From Circinella umbellata (Eukaryota; Mucoromycota; Mucoromycetes; Mucorales; Lichtheimiaceae): a stretch of DNA of 64,000 nt. Below are positions 24,486 through 38,100 of the stretch, in pieces. The first letter of the stretch is position 1. Each line of letters opens with the position of its first letter. The stretch lies in the NCBI GenBank assembly GCA_025093555.1, contig JAIWNF010000029.1:558001-622000 (forward strand), in the 5' to 3' direction. The notes beneath the pieces are model-generated. The model made no database searches, was not told where the DNA came from, and saw only the letters and a program-made list of their open reading frames with translations. Both the position numbers and the translations under genes were made by a program.

Positions 24486-27400
24486 AAAATCTGATACACA
24501 AAAAATGCGTTAATATGTATTTAATGCAAATGTAATTTTGTTGACGTGTGCTACACTCTACCTAAATATCTGTATATTGTGTATGTGAATTACGCACGAT
24601 GGGTTGATCTTTTTCTCTTTTGTTCACACTAGCTTCATTATTTGTTAAGAATTCTACATATATAAAAAAAAAGCAACAAGTTTAAACTACCTCAAAACAT
24701 TCATTACCTGCAGATTCTTGCTAAGATGAAACAATGTTACGTATTTTTCTAATCACTCATCAAATTTGGACGGTACAAGGGGCCAAAATATTATTGAATC
24801 ATCTACTATTACTAAAACACCAGTAACCAGATGATATTAAATCACCCGTTGCTGAAAAAAAGATTAATATTAAAGTGATATATAACAATAGAGTATTTCT
24901 TCATAATAAATTTTGTCGTCTAACAATGTATCATTGCTACGTATACATTTCTTATTTACAGAATAATTATGTCACTCATGAATTTTTAGGTAATCTTAAA
25001 TAAGATAACTAACCAAAAAAAAAAATTGCAATAATAGTAATGATAAAGATTATATCAATAACTGAAAATAAATACCGTTACAGTATAAATATATCTAATA
25101 GTGGAAATTATAGTTAAATATTCATTCAAAGTAACTAACTAAATTGTATTAAAAAATCGTAACACTGTTGATTATATAGCAAACATATTGCTTAAATATT
25201 TTTCCTTTTAACCTGTCTACTACGTAATAATACTATACGTAAATATCTTTATATAGAATTCAAAAGGCCTGCACTTGCTTCTTTTTGCTGGGGGGAAGGC
25301 AATGTTTTATTATAACTTGTTTACGTCAACTATTTTTAAAATTGATCCAACAAAGAATAAAAAGTAACGTGAGCTGTCAGCTTTGTCACAACAAAATCAA
25401 ATGATGTAATCATTATCTATACCGCACGATCGGTTCAAATATTACCAGATTATTATTAAAAAAAGTAAGCGTAGCATAATGATTAAAAAATGATGAGAAA
25501 AGGTCAACTAACGAAACAAGAAAAAAATAGCTTTAAAAATAACTAACAATACGGATGACAACTTGTACATAAAAAGTATATATAAATAACTACTTATTAC
25601 AAAAAAAATATTATTATATACTACCTATATTATGTAAAAAGTGAAATAGTGTCAACAAACAAGCCTTTTTCGTTAGGGAAGCAAATTTAATGAAAGTAAA
25701 AATTTACAGTGTAATACGTAAATCCAAGAATTGTATCATCATTTGTGCAAAACCGATTGTTATGCACTTGGCGTCTGGGTGGTTGTTTGTCAGGTGAACT
25801 TCGACATGCAGCACTGATTACCACGTGTAATGCGCTTAGATTTATTTTCTCTTTTAGAATGATCAACATGAGGCATTTATAAAACTTCTTGCTTTTTCCC
25901 ATTTAATTCATATCTGAACAAATAAACATGTATATAATAATAATAATAAATACAAGAATTCGTGAAATATGCAACCTTTATGGCACTGGTGTTGTGCACA
26001 TAATAACTTACAGGGTATAATATTTATTATATAGCGCCAAAGTCACAGTAAATACTATCACATCAGTACGTAGCACCTGAGAAAAATAGAAAATAATTTC
26101 GGTCGATATACCTAATAAAGAGTACATTGCATGGCTGTACAACTGAAAAACCAATAAGTTGTTAACATTGACAAGAAAATATATACGTAATATATATGCG
26201 TGTGCAAAACCCATGAAAGTCTTATTTGATAATAGTTATTACTATTCTTGGAAATGAAAGAGGGCATGAACTTTTTTTAGTCCATTATTTATACAATCTA
26301 TAATTGTTCTACAGTACGTATTACTTATTTCTTTTCGATTTGAAAATAAAGATTAATAAATCAACAGTATTAAGTTTATGAATATTTTTAATCTAGTTAC
26401 TTATATATCTTGTTATTCCAGTGTATCATATGTGACCTTTTTTTTCTTTGCCTTTTTTTTCTTTGTGGCAGCTAATCGATCATCTTTACAGGTTGCTACA
26501 AAGCAATTTCTTTCTGTTAGTGAATTGTTTAAAAGAATGATGACTGTTCTCATTTCAATGAATATTATTATTATGATCAGTATCATATGCATGTTGCATG
26601 CCTTAATTGAATTTACTTTTTAATAAGATACTGAATAGATTTTTCAAGATGCCGATAAGTTGGATAGGACGGAATAGTTAGTGTGTTTACTATTAATTTT
26701 GAAAACAAGATGGAGCGATTATCATTTTCCTTATAAATCAATAACGTTGTTTGATACCATAAAAATTATTTACTGTGGCGATGATCGACAACAGCAAGTA
26801 TAGTTAGAACAGAAAGTTTCTTTTCCTCCTTAATTTCCTACTGTTCCCCTTAGCTCAATGTAGTCTTAAAACATGCCCCGTCACTCATTATTAGTACATA
26901 ATACACCCAGTTAAGTATACGCACAGCTTGTAGCAGAATGCATATATTAATACTGGCGCCAACAAGTAATCTGTTGTCTAGAGCCAAGTCTACTAATAAC
27001 GCCAAGAGCACCATAGAAAATTACCTTAATTATTAATGGAAGAATGATGATGACAGCTAGGCCACTTGAATAAACCATTACAATGGGAACATGGCACAAT
27101 AGTAGAATATTAGACCTCTTGTGGACTCCACAAATAATAGCAATTTAGATTATAAACGGAAATATACTTCCGACAAAATAAGAAATTCAAGAATTCTACT
27201 TGAAATAATAAATATAATGAAAGTTAAAAGCTGCTGAAATCCTAAAAAAAAAACCTGGTGATAGGTGATGAGCCATTCATCTTTACATATAAAGTTTATA
27301 AGCAACTGATTAAGGATCTCATATTTCTATTATCACAGTGGGTATTATTTTCTTTTATCTGAGTCACCGTTACACAATATGGCTGTTCCACAATAAGCTC

Positions 27401-27545
27401 TTCTTATTGGCATGTTTAAAAATCATCATGTACATCATCAAATCCCTTTTTCGTTTTGTTGTGGGAAATTTATATAATATTCATAGTGAGCAGGTCCTCC
27501 TTCTTTTTTTTATTCTTTTTGTCTATGAGTCTAAAGTATGGGCAC

Positions 27546-27971
27546 CTATTCTTTTGCTGCAGGGTTACAGAAAAAAAAGAGCGGGTGGACTAGATTTAGG
27601 ATATGTATTGAGTACCTCGTTTTAGCTTTGTTTGGGTATTGCTTCTTGTAAAGAAAAGTAAAGTCGTTAAATAATTTAAACTCTAAGGGGACTAAAAAGA
27701 CAATAACTAAAATAAAAAGCTGATACGTAACGAATGGAAATAGGACTAGAAAATTAGAATTCATAGAAAAATGATACAAGAAAACATAAAAAAAGGCCAT
27801 GAAACTAATTTGGAAAGTTTGATAGCAAAAATAGTGCCATGTGATCTCTTCAGCAACAAAGTTGATCCCCCTTTTATTATGTTTATTTGATTCCTGTTTA
27901 ATGGCTTTGTGCCATGCCTTTTTTTCCTCTAACAACACAGTAAACCCGCGCGCCGAATCTGGCTTATACAT
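27546..27971 (-). CDS. Unassigned 141-aa open frame, hydrophobic middle
   Basis: The frame starts at an ATG at 27971 (reading down) and runs 141 codons, long for chance in DNA this AT-rich. The first 45 residues are hydrophilic and basic (MYKPDSARGFTVLLEEKK, then AWHKAIKQESNKHNKRG). Residues about 50-100 are hydrophobic and aromatic, and the tail is polar. It would start 171 bp from the divergent arrestin gene. No family is recognised, codon use is unremarkable, and the opposite strand is also partly open. It may be a lineage-specific membrane protein, a relic or a chance ORF. Confidence 0.25.
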   Translation of the reverse strand: MYKPDSARGFTVLLEEKKAWHKAIKQESNKHNKRGINFVAEEITWHYFCYQTFQISFMAFFYVFLYHFSMNSNFLVLFPFVTYQLFILVIVFLVPLEFKLFNDFTFLYKKQYPNKAKTRYSIHILNLVHPLFFFCNPAAKE

Positions 27972-28142
27972 GCTATTATAAGCTTTTATTCTTTTTTATT
28001 CTTGCTTTTCTTTTTTTTTTCGTTTATTTCTTTCTTTTACTTTTTTTTATACTTTCTATGTTTTAAATTCTTATCAGTAATATTTACCTACAGCAATTAC
28101 AAACAAAGAAAAAAAAGATAGTTATTAGTTTTATGAAATAAT

Positions 28143-30179
28143 ATGTCGGCCATCTCCATCGATATCCAACCTGAGACCGATTCAGTCCATCTTTTCACTG
28201 GTGAAAATATGGTACCTAATGAAACAGTAGTACTTAAAGGCCATGTTCAACTTACATTATTACGGCCGATCCGAATTCGTCAAATTACAATCCAACTGAA
28301 AGGCATGGTTCGTAACATTATATCCAACGATATTTTACGTACTACAGAGCCTTTGATTGATGAAAATGATGTCCAGCTTTGGCCCGTGGCCGTACTACAT
28401 AGTAATAGCAACATAACAGTGGTTGACCGTATGACTCGACGTGCATTAAATGCAGCCATGGGTTATGCCAGTGGTAGTCAAATCATCATTCGAGAACAAA
28501 TCCATTTATTCAACAACAATAATAACAATAAATCATTGCCACCAAGATCCCTTCCAGCTGGTGTAACACGATACCCATTTGAATTAACGATTCATAATGC
28601 CGATCAACTACCTCCCTCTATGTTATTGCCACGCCACTCTATAAGTTACGAGCTCTCCGCAAAATTGCGTTTAGCTTCGTTTAAAGAAATTGCCAAGATC
28701 ACGTATTGGAACGCTCGTTCCAGTGCCTCATTTAGTTTTCTTACAGCTAGCAACCCCAGTAACGAAACGGACCACAACAGTACAACATCTAGAATAGCGG
28801 CTGTTCGGCGATTAAGTCGTTCATCATCATCTTCTATTTCAACACAAAATTCTTCATCACGGCGTCATCAACGACAACAACGATTATTGACAACACCAGG
28901 ATCCATAATATCTAACAACGGATCACGGTTATTCGTGTCACAAGGGACCCAAGAATATACAGAAGCCGAACGAACGCATCAGGAGGGGCACCAGCAGCAA
29001 CAACAAATATCATTTTCCAAACATAAACAAAAATTGTTCCGTAGTATAAAGCCAATTCACGTGTTTTGCCACGATCACGGCAGCCTGCAGATCCTTGAAT
29101 ACCAACAACGAATACGATATCGTGGATGTAGAGAACGCCACTTGCAATACGAAGTTTCCATGACAAAATATTTATGTCTTCAAAAGAAAAAGTTTAACCT
29201 TGTATGTCATTTTACACCCCTACGTGATCAAGCTGCCATAGCATGGGTTGAGGTTTATTTGGAACAAACTGAAAAATATCCGTATGTTATCATTTATTAT
29301 TATTGTGAGAGGATCAATAACAAAAATAAAAATGTTTTAAGGGGTTTATGTCGGTTTAAATGTTTATATTTGGAAGGTTGATATGCTTTCACTGAAAAAA
29401 TTATTTATATAATATATAAACAGGTTGCGCGCAGGAAGAATCCGAGAATATGACCCATTACCGTCTGAAACACTCGTTCAAAAATCGTCAAGACCAATAA
29501 GTAAGTTTGACACGATAAACTGATAATAAAATTAAGGAGACTAAGGGAGACAAGGAGGCGACAAAAACAGAGTCGAATGATTAAATTATATTTTATTTTT
29601 TTTCTGTTTGTTTGTTTGAACCCCTTGTTTTTAAATTTGACGCCAAGAGTTTAAATGTCTAAATGTACTAACTTGCGTATAAACATATATAATAAATAAA
29701 TAGCTATAAAACATGTCATTGATCCAGAGCAAGACGATATTGGCAACCTCCCTTTATCACTTCCCACTAACTCTCCTCATATTGCTCAAGATATCGATAC
29801 CCTCTCATTAAAGATAACCCACAAAATTCGCGTGATTGTTCACTTTCAAGATCCTGAAATACGAAAAATGTCACTTAGTTTTCCCATTATCATCGGAACA
29901 GTCCCTGTTAGCAACAATGGAGAAGGAATTCCTATACCGACATTTGTTGTACCAGGACAACAGCAAGGTGAACAAGATTCAGGGGAGTGGAATCATGGTA
30001 ACGACAGCGACGATTGGATAAATATAATAACTGCAGATCAAACTCAGCGTTCTACTGACAATGACTGCAGCCATTTGCCTGAAAAGTTACCAAGTTATTA
30101 CGAAGTGCTTCATGAAGGTGCTCCGCCTGCAGCATTTATTGACGATGACTTATCTCATTACCCTTCCCCACATATGTGA
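28143..30179 (+). CDS. Alpha-arrestin (arrestin-related trafficking adaptor)
   Basis: Three exons, 28143-29281, 29424-29500, 29704-30179, give 563 aa. The arrestin N-domain is recognisable: GHVQLTLLRPIRIRQITIQL is the amphipathic strand region, followed by LPAGVTRYPFELTIHNADQL and the ISYELSAKLR strand. A Ser/Arg/Gln-rich linker splits the N and C parts at about residues 215-295. The C-domain resumes around FNLVCHFTPLRDQAAIAWVE. The C-terminus carries LPSYYEV near residue 534, an LPxY-type PY motif used by alpha-arrestins to bind WW domains of Rsp5/Nedd4 ubiquitin ligases. The expected role is recruiting the ligase to plasma-membrane transporters for endocytosis. The family call is firm, while cargo is unknown. 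The long linker and exons are typical for fungal members. Confidence 0.83.
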
Positions 30180-31001
30180 TAAATGACGGGATCGACAAGG
30201 GGAAGCAGTGCAATTTTTTCTATACATGCTTGCATAATCCCAGCTATTTATACTGGAGCCACGTTAACCACTCTTTATATCTATTTATTCATTACCAGCA
30301 CTATCACCAATTTGTGTATTCATATTCCATTCCATACAAGATGAAAAGAAAAAAAAAGTGTCTCAGCTGTACTTTTTTTGGGTCTTCTACTGTACCATTA
30401 TCATTTTATATTTTGTAAAATAGCAAAAAAAGTTAATACCTTTTTATTTTCAAGTTAGAATTATTACATAATCCAGCCTATAAGTGATAGAAAATGTACA
30501 CGAGTTATTTACCAGCCCCACGCAAGATCGTTCCACCCTTGACACATCCTTTAACAAAACTCTCTCACACAAACACACCAAAGCAAAAGCGGACCTATCT
30601 TTTTAGTCCCTTTTTCCATATTATAATTTTTTTCTGCTATTTGGTTCTCGGCCAATTTTACTTGTAAAACCATCAAACCCCGCACACTTCTCTATTTTCC
30701 ACCCACTAGTAAGCGCTTGTGTAAATTGTCTTGTCACCTAGATTGGTAGTACCAGATCATCCTTCCAGTTGGCTGGAGCTGGTTATTTTCATTAAATATA
30801 TATTAAATCGGGGAACAGGAATCACCCAATACATATACTATTATTATAATTATTACTATTGTATCTATTATTATAACACTTATCGGAAGCCAAACATATT
30901 TTAGAGTATGTAAATGGTCTAATTATTTTTTTTTTGTTCTTCCTCTTTTTTCTTTTTTTTTTTTTTTGCATTTTTTTGTTACAATAGACAGTATTACAAT
31001 A
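30180..31001. other. Intergenic region
   Basis: 3' end of the arrestin gene and promoter/leader of the methyltransferase gene. T-rich tracts near 30925-30980 lie just before the start codon. No gene is seen. Confidence 0.5.
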
Positions 31002-32794
31002 ATGGGCACTGTACAATCAAAACGAAAAAATCATTCAAAAAGCTCGATAATGGTCGACCATACTAATACCAACCTCAAATGTCGACAACTCTCCGAAGAA
31101 CCATCATCTCCAACGCGACAAAAATCACAGTCGTCCACTTCTCGACCTGCTTATAGTTCTTTATCTGAACGAGCTGCTAGTTATAGTTCAGCTCGGCCTC
31201 AACTACTTTTTTTACCAGAGAATAATACTAGCAACAACAGTAGCAACAACAACAGTCTTAGCGGTGATAATATACCCGAAGGCAGTATCTCGTTACAACA
31301 ACGGCAACTAGCACCTCATGTTGGTCCACGAAGAAGACGAACACTGACTGGACCTATTAGACGGTCAGACGACTATGCGTTGCAGACCGATAGTGTTTTT
31401 CTCCCCGATGACTGGGACGTAGAGGATCGATTCTTCTCGGTAAGCAATATCGGGTTGAGAAAGAAGCGGGGAAAAAAAATAAAGCCCCTATATTATAGAT
31501 AGCAAGAAAAGATCGTCCGGTTTAACTTACGCGCTTTGAGAATATATTCTTTTTTTTTGTTCTCGTCTTTCTCTTCATATAGCTTCATCTCACTATAAAA
31601 AAACTATTTCGGGGGTAAGCATATTAAAACAGTTTATATATGTAACACTAGTAACAATAAATATACAAGTATAACGTTGAACTTCTTTGAAAGCTGACAC
31701 ATCATTACAAATTTGGTTACAATAGAAACGTGGCAGCAGGTGTACAACCCAAACTAAAGGCTGGCGCTCGAGTAGTAGAAATCGGTTGTGGAAATGGGCC
31801 ATGGATCACGGTATGACAAAAAAAAAATTATGAATTCATTTCTAATATGATAAAAAAAAGGGTGTGGGGTACCTAAACCTTTGTGCATGATTTTTTTTTG
31901 GTCTTCTTCGGTCATAGCTTACAAATTTTAGCGCGCGTACCACCAATCTTATTATTATTTTGTACTATTATTATTACAGGATATGGCAGCACAGTTTCCA
32001 GATTGTCAATACTTTGGTGTTGATACCCCACATGAACTATCTCCATCACCCCAACTTCTCAAGAAAAAAAATGTTCAATTTCATGCTGTTGAAATTAATA
32101 AAGGGGCATTGCCATTCCCAGCGAATAGTTTTGATGTAATCTATGGTCGCGCTTTAGGATTTCGTTTTGGAGTAGGAAATTGGGCACAATTGTTACGGGA
32201 AATGCGTCGTGTATTAAAACCAGGAGGTGTTATTCAAGTTCTTGAACCTCATTTCAAACCAAAAGGCTCTGTTTTAATCGATTCATTTGCTGAAACATGT
32301 ATGCTGTTATACTTGATGATATCGTTCATTTAATTTCATTTAATCGCGTTTCTCATTATCTTATTTATTTTATAATTATTTAGTGAAAAAAAATTGCATC
32401 GTTGTTGATAAAGATTTCGACCTAGCAGAAAAAATCCCTCAAATTCTCGATAATGAAGGGCTCCAGACATTAGATCATAAGCAAGTTACGATTGATTTTG
32501 GTAAATAGTCTTATATTTTTATACCTGTCTTATTATTGAAAAGATTTATTTTATTAATCTATAATAATAGGTCAAAAAGATCGACTGAGTGATCAATCAA
32601 TGGCAGTACTTTTACGAGCTTTTGAGCTACTAAAACCTCATTTTGGACCCGCCATGGGATTGGATGAAGATGAATATGAACAACGTGTAGAAATGTTTTG
32701 TGCACAGTGTGTCCAACATCATTCTAAATTTGATTGGCATAGTTATGTATGCACACCAACATCTTTTATGCTATCTGTTACTAATAATTCATAG
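31002..32794 (+). CDS. SAM-dependent methyltransferase with probable N-myristoylation signal
   Basis: Six exons, 31002-31439, 31583-31614 (32 nt), 31726-31810, 31980-32298, 32384-32500, 32571-32794, give 404 aa. The first 130 residues are Ser/Arg/Asn-rich and probably disordered. The class I methyltransferase core follows: GARVVEIGCGNGPWIT (motif I), then an acidic strand-2 region FGVDTPHEL. Next come ALPFPANSFDVIYGRAL (motif II/post II) and EMRRVLKPGGVIQVLEPHF (motif III). The arrangement FFSLHLTIKKLF before motif I is typical of fungal proteins of this broad family with unknown substrate. The start codon gives MGTVQSKRK: Gly2 and Ser6 followed by basic residues match an N-myristoylation plus polybasic membrane anchor. 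I chose it over the in-frame ATG 36 bp upstream because that lies in a T-rich leader. The substrate is unknown. Confidence 0.82.
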
Positions 32795-33376
32795 CTCTTC
32801 TTTTTGTTTATTATATTCTCTTACGTAACCTTTTTCTTTTCTTTTCGTATAAATACTGGCATTATCGTTATTTTTTTCTTCATTTAGTTCGACCATCATC
32901 ACTTTTTTCATTTCGTCGTACAAATTATATCTCCTTCATCATCATTTACAGCCACTATCTTCCTTATCTCCCTATTACTGTATCATGCATAAATTTATTA
33001 TTATATCCACATTCCTTGCATTCTGTATTATTATCTACATTGATTTATTCCTCTTGCAAAAAAAAAAGTAAATAAAAAATATGAACCCATTATCCATTTC
33101 TTACGACAAAATAATACATATGCTGATTTTCAGATGAGTCTAATGTGAAAAAAATTAAAAGTTTAAGTTTCTATAAACTATACGTGTCACGAATTATTAG
33201 GTTAATATTTTAATAAAAATAATGTTATACCCAGTTACTGTTTTTATCCATTGCTTATAAATTAATACGCACATGCAAAATAAGGATCTTAACGACTCAA
33301 GTTACACAGCATGTCTAAAAAGCATTAGGTTTTATACTATCGACAACGTAGTAATCATACATATATATACTAGACG

Positions 33377-33409
<33 letters not shown>

Positions 33410-35118
33410 AATAGGTACTATAATTCTGCCGTATATATAAGCCATTTATTGACTTTATTACATTCATATGAAAAAAATCAAAAGTCCATGGTGACAAAAT
33501 TATAACAAAAATACATATTATGCCGGTCTTTATTTCCCAGTAAACTCCCCACATTTTTCTAACCTAGTATTTTGAAATCATCATGAGACTTTATTATTAT
33601 TTATTTATGATCTTGACATGTAGATAATCGGACATCTGATAAAATACATGGAGGCTCATGATGCTTCTTGATAAAGATTTATTAATAAATAAACTCAATC
33701 TATAATATAGTCTGTAATACTAATATGGTAGAAGTAATAGAAGAGAAAAAACAGAAAGAGAGCAGAGAAAGGTATTAGAAGTCGTTATAAAAAAAAGTAT
33801 CATTTACTTATAGCTATACAACGAGAGCCAGATATCATAATAAATATTGTCGTACGTAATCGAGATTTTATGATACCATTTGGTTTTATAACTCACGTGT
33901 TGTATTCTACTGGGCGAAACAGATTATTAGTAGTTATTAAACTCTTATAAGACGAGTGTCCATTTGATATATTAGCCATTATATACTTTTTCCATTATTG
34001 GTAATATCGGCTTAATTTTAGTAAAGTATGGTAATATTATTGTTAAATTACTATACCAAGATATTTTTTTGATAGTTTTGAGTTAATTTAAAATTGCATA
34101 GAGAAGAATGGTTCGCAAACATTGAGGCCGAGTTTGTAAATAATAATAAAAAAAGAGCTCATGCTGGCAGTAAGGTCTCACTCAAGTTCCCAAATAAATA
34201 AATATTTGTTTTTTCTTTCAAAAAAAGGAAAAGGTAGAGAGAGGTTTTCGTTTTTAGGCAAAAGGTTAAAAAAAGTTATTTTGCGAACGTGAGAAGACCC
34301 AGTGATCCGAAATTCAAGTATTAAAATATTCCAGACGATTCCCGGCCGAATTAATTCTTTCACTTTGCGTACACTGTAATTTTATGTTTGTGCCTGATTA
34401 TTTTCAACTCTGAGGAAATCCTTGTATATTAGTACTATAAACAGAGAGAATAAGCGAGCTCGAACATAACATTTACAGTGTATGCAAAGTCGACCGCGAG
34501 GATATAAATCATCAGGATAAAAACAAATATTTGGTCCCTGACAAGATAAAAATAGCAGAAATGTATCAAATAAAGGGGCTTTTATTTAACGAGAACAATA
34601 AGGTTATATAAAAAGATCGTGGGAGGGGGGGAGGTTGCTTTGTTTATCTGTTTTATTATCACAAAAACGTAACAGAATCATTGAAAGAGTCAATGGATTG
34701 AAATGTAATAGAGTCTAAATGTTGCACTCAATATTATTCCTTGCTCAAAATATAATAAAGGTATTATTACCACATAAGAACTTTTTAAATTAAATATTTG
34801 CTTTTGTAATTGTTCCTCAAAATATAATATTCAACTTAAAACGGTATTATTTTTTCAACCCCACTTTTTCGTGTGTGACGTGATGATCATCCAAATTCTA
34901 TTAACACTGAGAAGAATTAAGTATACAAATGGTTACACCAGCCAAAATGTTCAAATTACTTTGAAACATTCCGAATTCCCTGATAATTTATTTTTAACTT
35001 TTATTACGCTATTATTATTCCAAACCAAACACCCACTCCTTTTTTTAGTATTTCTTTTAACAGTGTCAACAATCTTCACCTTTCTTTTTTCGATAATTCC
35101 ATGATAATTAACTAATCC
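32795..35118. other. Intergenic region
   Basis: 2.3 kb without a supported gene. AT-rich, with AAT trinucleotide runs near 33385-33410 and a G-rich run (GGGAGGGGGGGAGG) at about 34621-34634. The 77-codon and 84-codon frames around 34870-35205 lie on the leader and first exon of the RhoGAP gene and are shadows. Confidence 0.5.
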
Positions 35119-38100
35119 ATGCAAAGTTTGGACCAAGAGAAGAAACAAAAAAAGAACACTCGCAAAAGTTTTGCAGTGGCCACTCCTGCCATCAAGATGG
35201 TACACCCGTCACAGGTAAAACTAAAAGTCGAATAGTAATGTTTTGCTGTTTTATTTTCATTACATGAATCCACAACAAATATTGTTTATTTCACCTGATT
35301 CTTATTTTTAAGACCGAGAATATTAACTTTTATATATGTATATATATAGTCACCTGTAGTGGACGCTCATTTGGAACAAATGGTATATTCACAATCAGCT
35401 GCTGTGGATACTATTATGAAAGACTCGAGTGACGATTTAGGACGGTTTATTGTGTATTTACGACAACGGTAAGTGAAAGAGAAAAATTAAACGTGAGATT
35501 GTTGACTAGTAACAGTAACACATAATAATTCGATCCAAGAATACTCATACAAAATTAATATAGGGTTGAATTGGAAGAAGGATATCAAAACTCGTTGGAT
35601 AAGATTATCAGTACATTACAACACAATACTCCACCTCGTGATTTAAATAATTCAACAACATTATATCATGGTCTTAAGGCACATGTCGACATGAGTGTTA
35701 ACCAGAGACCAATGCGGACACATTATATACAGACCATCAAGGGTCAGCTACAAGCCCTCGCTGAACTCAAGGTATTTTGATACAATATAACTTTGTGTTA
35801 CTCGATCTTTCTTTTTTATTAAAACCGGGATTCAAAAATGAAATAACTCGTTTTTTCTAATATAGGAACAACATGATCGAGCACGACGATTACGTAGAAA
35901 AAACATGCGTCATATGAATTCACAATATCTTCAAACTCGATTACATGAAGTACCCGCTGTAAGTTTTCTAGAGAAAAAGGGGTTATTAAAAAAAGGATCG
36001 ACGAAAATTGAATATATTTCTGTAAAAATAAAAACAGGCAAGAGAAGCATATACACAAAAATGGCAGGAAATTGAAAGGATTGCCAATGCTGCTATTCCT
36101 AGTACACCAATGTCTCCTATGCCCTCATACCGTTCCAATAGTTCAACTAGCCTTTTCCCTCCAGTTCCGACCGCTTCCAACAGTACATCCGATGACGACG
36201 ATAATAAAAAACATCTTTCAAATGCTACCACTGCCATGGCAAAACAACAGCAACAACCAGAACACTTCCCACCAACACCATCCACACCTACTGTCCCTAA
36301 TCGAAGAATTGAACGTTTTGTTAACAAAATTTCCCATATGGGAAATAATAATAATAATCAATTTTCTGACCCAGCAAAACAAAGCGCACGGACAGCTAAG
36401 CTTAAAGTTGAAGTAGTAGATGCAGGTAATTATCTAAAAAAAAGAACAAATATACATGCCGTCAGAAAAAATAAAGTTTATGATCTATATCTTAATAATT
36501 ATTGATAACTTGGGACTTTTCTTCTACAGATAAAGAGTATCGTAAGATGGTGCGAAAATTGGACGCGTTAAGTAAACGACAAGCCATGTCAAATGAAGCA
36601 GCAATCAAAACAGCACAAGAACAGCTTGCAGAAAAAACAGCAATGATGAAAAATTGTATGGCAGCCATTATGAACGTGGAAGCAGATAAGTTTAATGGGT
36701 TCAGCGAAATGATTCGCAGCACACAAAATTCATTAAACTTTGATCCCGACCGCGACTCTGCTCTCTACCGAGATATGTTGGATCGAAGCCGACATACAAT
36801 GCCTGAGCCTATTTATTACAACAATTTCCACGTTGGTGAATGCAGATGTAATAATTACAAAAGATATACTTTCAGCAAATATACTATTTTGTTATATGTT
36901 TTGAATATTAACACGTGTTATGTTATATATAGTTTTAATGTTTGGCACTTCACTTATGGAATATGCACAACAGCATCAACGATCCCCGCCTCTACTTGTA
37001 ACGAAATGTATTGAAGCAATCGAAAGGCAAGGTGGATTAGAACGTGAAGGAATCTATCGGATATCAGGAAAACAAATTAATATTGATAAACTCAAGCATG
37101 CTTTTGAACGTGATGAAGACTCAGTTGTACTTGGTCAAAATGGTGTGCCAGAAGATATATTTAGTGTTGCATCCCTATTGAAAGTTTTTCTGCGCGATTT
37201 GGCATCTCCACTATTTCCATTTAAGCTTGGTGATCGTGTGACCTACTCTCGTAAATAGTCTTATTTTCTGTTTTTGTGAGCGTTGCTATTATCTTATACA
37301 CATATCTCAGCTAATAGCCCGTAAACTAATTTTTTTTTCCATTTTTGATTTGATGAATAGAAATTCCGGACAAAGAATTACGATTGATGAACCTGTTAAC
37401 GCGTATTTTAAAACTACCACCGGCAAATTATGATACTTTAAAGATATTGGTTGAGCATCTAACAAAGTAAGTGTAATATCGGGGAAAGAGTTAAAAAAAA
37501 GGAGGAGATAGGAGGGTACACCTATATGCAAGTATGTGCAAACCGGATTGATTCTTGTAGTCTAATTATTGTTGGTATGAATATATTGTTGTTATTAGAT
37601 TGGAATCTTTTGTTGAGAAAAACAAAATGACTATTAAAAACCTGTCATTGATGTTTACACCGGCTATTTTTCAAGACCATAATCAAGCACAGCGATCGCC
37701 TGGAGAATGGTTTAGCGACTGTGTTTTGGAAGATTTGATTGAGAACTGTGAAACACTCTTTGCGGATAAAGATCTTCGTGGTGCATCGGCCATTACAGGT
37801 GTTATTGAATACGGTTTCCATGAAGAACAGTATGACTTTGATTTACCATCATCACCTTTCAGTTCTATGTATGCTCATACAAATTCGTCACCTACAAATA
37901 CAGAATCATCAGACCCTGAATACGGTGTAGGTGAAGACGACTTGTCACCTCAAGAAGAACATAACAATCCGTTAGAACAGCGACAAGAGCAGCACGAGAA
38001 GGACGATGATTTCGCAGTTGACAACGAGGGAAATTGTAGTACCGATATGGATCAACAGCCAAAGATCAAACCTGGTTCAAAAGGTCGCGGGCTCAAAGTG

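Larger units (their letters stand above)
23924..28142. other. Gene-poor region between divergent WNK kinase and arrestin genes
   Basis: No gene is securely supported over 4.2 kb. The first 500 bp, upstream of the kinase, carry A/G-rich runs and three CCAAT boxes (listed separately). 24500-27300 is AT-rich with TACGTA repeats (24738, 24939, 25219, 25237, 25712, 26067, 26185, 26315). An 81-codon hydrophobic frame at 26378-26623 (+) looks like chance. A 141-codon minus frame at 27546-27971 is listed separately. The last 170 bp before the arrestin gene are pyrimidine-rich. Confidence 0.5.

Noticed and set aside
26378..26623. 81-codon hydrophobic frame
   Set aside because: The T-rich DNA yields Phe/Ile/Val runs by composition. 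There are no other signs of a gene.
30966..31001. Upstream in-frame ATG for the methyltransferase
   Set aside because: It lies in a T-rich leader and adds a non-conserved 12 residues. The ATG at 31002 gives a coherent N-terminus.
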